Source of the DNA: Parvibaculum sp.
GTDB taxonomy: Bacteria > Pseudomonadota > Alphaproteobacteria > Parvibaculales > Parvibaculaceae
Length of the DNA: 35,833 bases
Direction: 5' to 3'
Assembly (NCBI GenBank): GCA_030649335.1
Contig: JAUSLL010000051.1
Location: forward strand, 1-35,833
Shown: piece after piece, positions 34,315-35,833 of the stretch
Numbering within the stretch: position 1 is the first letter of the stretch
Layout of the letters: each line of letters starts with the position of its first letter
Notes under the pieces: model-generated
The model's database searches: none
What the model saw: only the letters and a program-made list of their open reading frames with translations
Told to the model about the DNA's origin: nothing
Made by a program: the position numbers and the translations under genes

Positions 34315-34319
34315 GTCAA
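34291..34319 (-). promoter_or_regulatory. Possible promoter of the dehalogenase-like gene
   Basis: On the minus strand TTGACA (34314-34319) and AAAATC (34291-34296) are 17 bp apart. The -35 is consensus and the -10 is weak. Confidence 0.4.
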
Positions 34320-34368
34320 GCAAACTCGTTTGCGGCTTACGCAGGGAGGTTATAAATCGCGAGGAGCA

Positions 34369-35499
34369 TTATTCCGCCGCGCTCACGCGCAAAATCGAAT
34401 CTTCACTGTCATCTGTTAACAGATAAAGTGCGCCATCCGGCCCTTGTTTGACAGTGCGGATACGTGATCCGATATCCGTCAGCAGGGCCTCTTCGTGCAC
34501 GATCTTGTCGCCGTCCAGTTCCAATCGCACAAGCTTGGGGATCGCCAGTCCACCGACGAAGAGATTACCTTTCCAAGGGGCAATCGCGTCGCCTGTATAA
34601 AACGCCATGCCGGACACGCCGATGGAGGGTACCCAGTAGTGGACCGGATCGACATAGGCCGGTCCCGTCTTTTCACCCTTGCCGACAGGTGAGCCGTCAT
34701 AATTGACGCCGTAGGACACAACAGGCCATCCGTAATTTTTTCCGGCTCTCGCAATGTTGATTTCGTCGCCGCCCTTGGGTCCATGTTCATTGGTCCAGAG
34801 TTCTCGGCTCCAGGGGTTCATTGCCGCACCTTGCTGGTTGCGGTGGCCGTAGGACCAAATCTCCGGTCTCATACCTTGCTTGCCCACGTAAGGGTTATCC
34901 TTCGGGATCGTCCCGTCTCTGTTGAGCCGCACCACCTTGCCGAGATCGGAGCTGAGATCCTGCGACTGTTTGCGAAATTCGGATTTGGAACGCTCGCCAA
35001 GCGAAACAAACATATGTCCGTCATTGTCAAAAACGATGCGCGAACCGAAATGCAATGTGCTGGCGGCCTTCGGTACTTGTGAGAAAATGATCTTCACATC
35101 ATCAAGGCGGCTCTCCGTCAACACACCGCGCGCCACGGCCGTGCTGTTCGTGCCGCCATCGCCCGGTTCGGCAAAGCTCAGATAGACAAAATTGTTTGTC
35201 GCGAAATCGGGGTCAATCGCGACATCCAGCAATCCGCCTTGCCCGCGCGCATCAACCTTCGGCACACCATTGAGCGGCGTGGAAAGCTTTCCCTTTGGCG
35301 AAACGATCCGAAGCCGCCCATCGCGCTCGGTGACCAGCGCGCGTCCGTCCGGCAAAAAGACAAGGCCCCAAGGATTTTCCAATCCGTCAGCAAAAGTCTC
35401 GAGTTTGATTTTTGTCTTTTCGGTGGAAATGACATCAGCGGCATGTGCGCCCGTCGCGGCAAGCAGAAGGAAGGCGAGGGCGGGCAGGGGGATACGCAT
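34369..35499 (-). CDS. PQQ-dependent sugar dehydrogenase (soluble aldose dehydrogenase type)
   Basis: The 376-residue exported beta-propeller has a signal peptide (MRIPLPALAFLLLAATGAHA). The glucose/sorbosone dehydrogenase motifs are GLENPWGLVFLPDGRALVTE, GQGGLLDVAIDPDFATNNFV, HFGSRIVFDNDG, IWSYGHRNQQGAAMN and NEHGPKGGDEINIARAGKNY. These are close to E. coli YliI, which binds PQQ and oxidises aldoses in the periplasm. AGGAAGA before the ATG at 35499 sets the start within a longer open frame. No PQQ synthesis gene is in the window. The gene lies 43 bp downstream of purN on the same strand. Confidence 0.92.
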   Translation of the reverse strand: MRIPLPALAFLLLAATGAHAADVISTEKTKIKLETFADGLENPWGLVFLPDGRALVTERDGRLRIVSPKGKLSTPLNGVPKVDARGQGGLLDVAIDPDFATNNFVYLSFAEPGDGGTNSTAVARGVLTESRLDDVKIIFSQVPKAASTLHFGSRIVFDNDGHMFVSLGERSKSEFRKQSQDLSSDLGKVVRLNRDGTIPKDNPYVGKQGMRPEIWSYGHRNQQGAAMNPWSRELWTNEHGPKGGDEINIARAGKNYGWPVVSYGVNYDGSPVGKGEKTGPAYVDPVHYWVPSIGVSGMAFYTGDAIAPWKGNLFVGGLAIPKLVRLELDGDKIVHEEALLTDIGSRIRTVKQGPDGALYLLTDDSEDSILRVSAAE

Positions 35500-35542
35500 G
35501 ATGGTCTTCCTGACTAAATCACGGAACAACTCATCATAGACA

Positions 35543-35833
35543 CTAGGCCGTCGTGCTATCGCCTTCAATCACGCAGCGTTCATCCACAATTGTCACGCGA
35601 CCTTCGGCCACGAGGCGGAGCGCGTGGGGGTAGAGCTTGTGTTCGGCTTCGAGAATGCGGGCGGCAAGCGTTTCCGGCGTGTCGCCTTCGAGAACGGGCA
35701 CGGCGGTCTGGGCGACAATTGGGCCTTCGTCCATGGCCGCGCGTACGAAATGCACAGTGCAGCCGCTGATCTTGCAGCCCGCTTCGATGGCGCGGGCATA
35801 AACGTTGAGACCTTTGAAGGAAGGCAGCAGGGA
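35543..35833 (-). CDS. purN: Phosphoribosylglycinamide formyltransferase, C-terminal part
   Basis: The window ends inside this gene; the last 96 residues are present. They start SLLPSFKGLNVYARAIEAGC, then CTVHFVRAAMDEGPIVAQTA, LEGDTPETLAARILEAEHKL and YPHALRLVAEGRV. This is the formyl-folate site half of PurN, which adds the C8 formyl group in purine synthesis. The active-site Asn, His and Asp lie partly outside. Length from here to the end is normal. Confidence 0.95.
   Translation of the reverse strand, partial: SLLPSFKGLNVYARAIEAGCKISGCTVHFVRAAMDEGPIVAQTAVPVLEGDTPETLAARILEAEHKLYPHALRLVAEGRVTIVDERCVIEGDSTTA

Overview
The window is chromosomal DNA from a GC-rich alphaproteobacterium. The best hints are the gene orders fabD-fabG-acpP-fabF-mltG-yicC-gmk and rsmA-pdxA-surA-lptD-lptG-lptF back to back with pepA-holC, followed by an ABC-F gene, ndk and purN. 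As I recall, this long series is characteristic of Hyphomicrobiales (Rhizobiales) and relatives such as Parvibaculales. I cannot name a genus from sequence alone. Almost every base is coding. No tRNA, rRNA, CRISPR array, transposase or phage gene was seen, and no gene-free stretch exceeds 300 bases.

Layout. 1-3613: the end of a tail-anchored sulfatase, a DoxX membrane protein, cyclopropane fatty acid synthase (cfa) and a DUF389 membrane protein. 3744-5292: the ribosomal operon rpsF-rpsR-rplI on the minus strand, with a recognisable promoter, a leader of about 165 nt and a clean terminator. 5348-6218: a GFA-type zinc protein and a divergent DksA/TraR-type zinc finger protein. 6307-7885: a short AT-rich accessory island holding an exported DUF2927-like protein and a BrnT/BrnA toxin-antitoxin pair with two matching palindromic operators. 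8009-14282: type II fatty acid synthesis (fabD, fabG, acpP, fabF), then mltG, yicC and gmk. 14320-16473: three accessory genes (DUF1003, a lipoprotein, a zinc alcohol dehydrogenase).

16560-24713 (minus strand): rsmA, pdxA, surA, lptD, lptG, lptF. This is the outer-membrane assembly block: LptF/LptG power LPS export, LptD inserts LPS in the outer membrane, and SurA chaperones beta-barrels such as LptD. 24954-26891: pepA-holC, divergent from lptFG as in E. coli. 27118-28892: a secreted fasciclin-domain protein and a membrane-anchored metallo-beta-lactamase-fold hydrolase. 28911-31349: an ABC-F ATPase divergent from ndk. 31478-33099: a fatty acid hydroxylase overlapping a six-TM potassium channel that carries a C-terminal zinc ribbon. 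33119-35833: a haloalkane-dehalogenase-like protein with an altered catalytic acid, a PQQ-type sugar dehydrogenase, and the end of purN.

Most of the window is housekeeping: membrane lipid and envelope building (fab, cfa, lpt, surA, mltG) and translation. I did not find a large undescribed system. The best candidates for a second look are the brnTA double operator with a possibly leaderless toxin mRNA, the channel with a zinc ribbon coupled to a lipid hydroxylase, the dehalogenase homologue with Cys in place of the catalytic Asp, and the repetitive tail on ribosomal protein S6.
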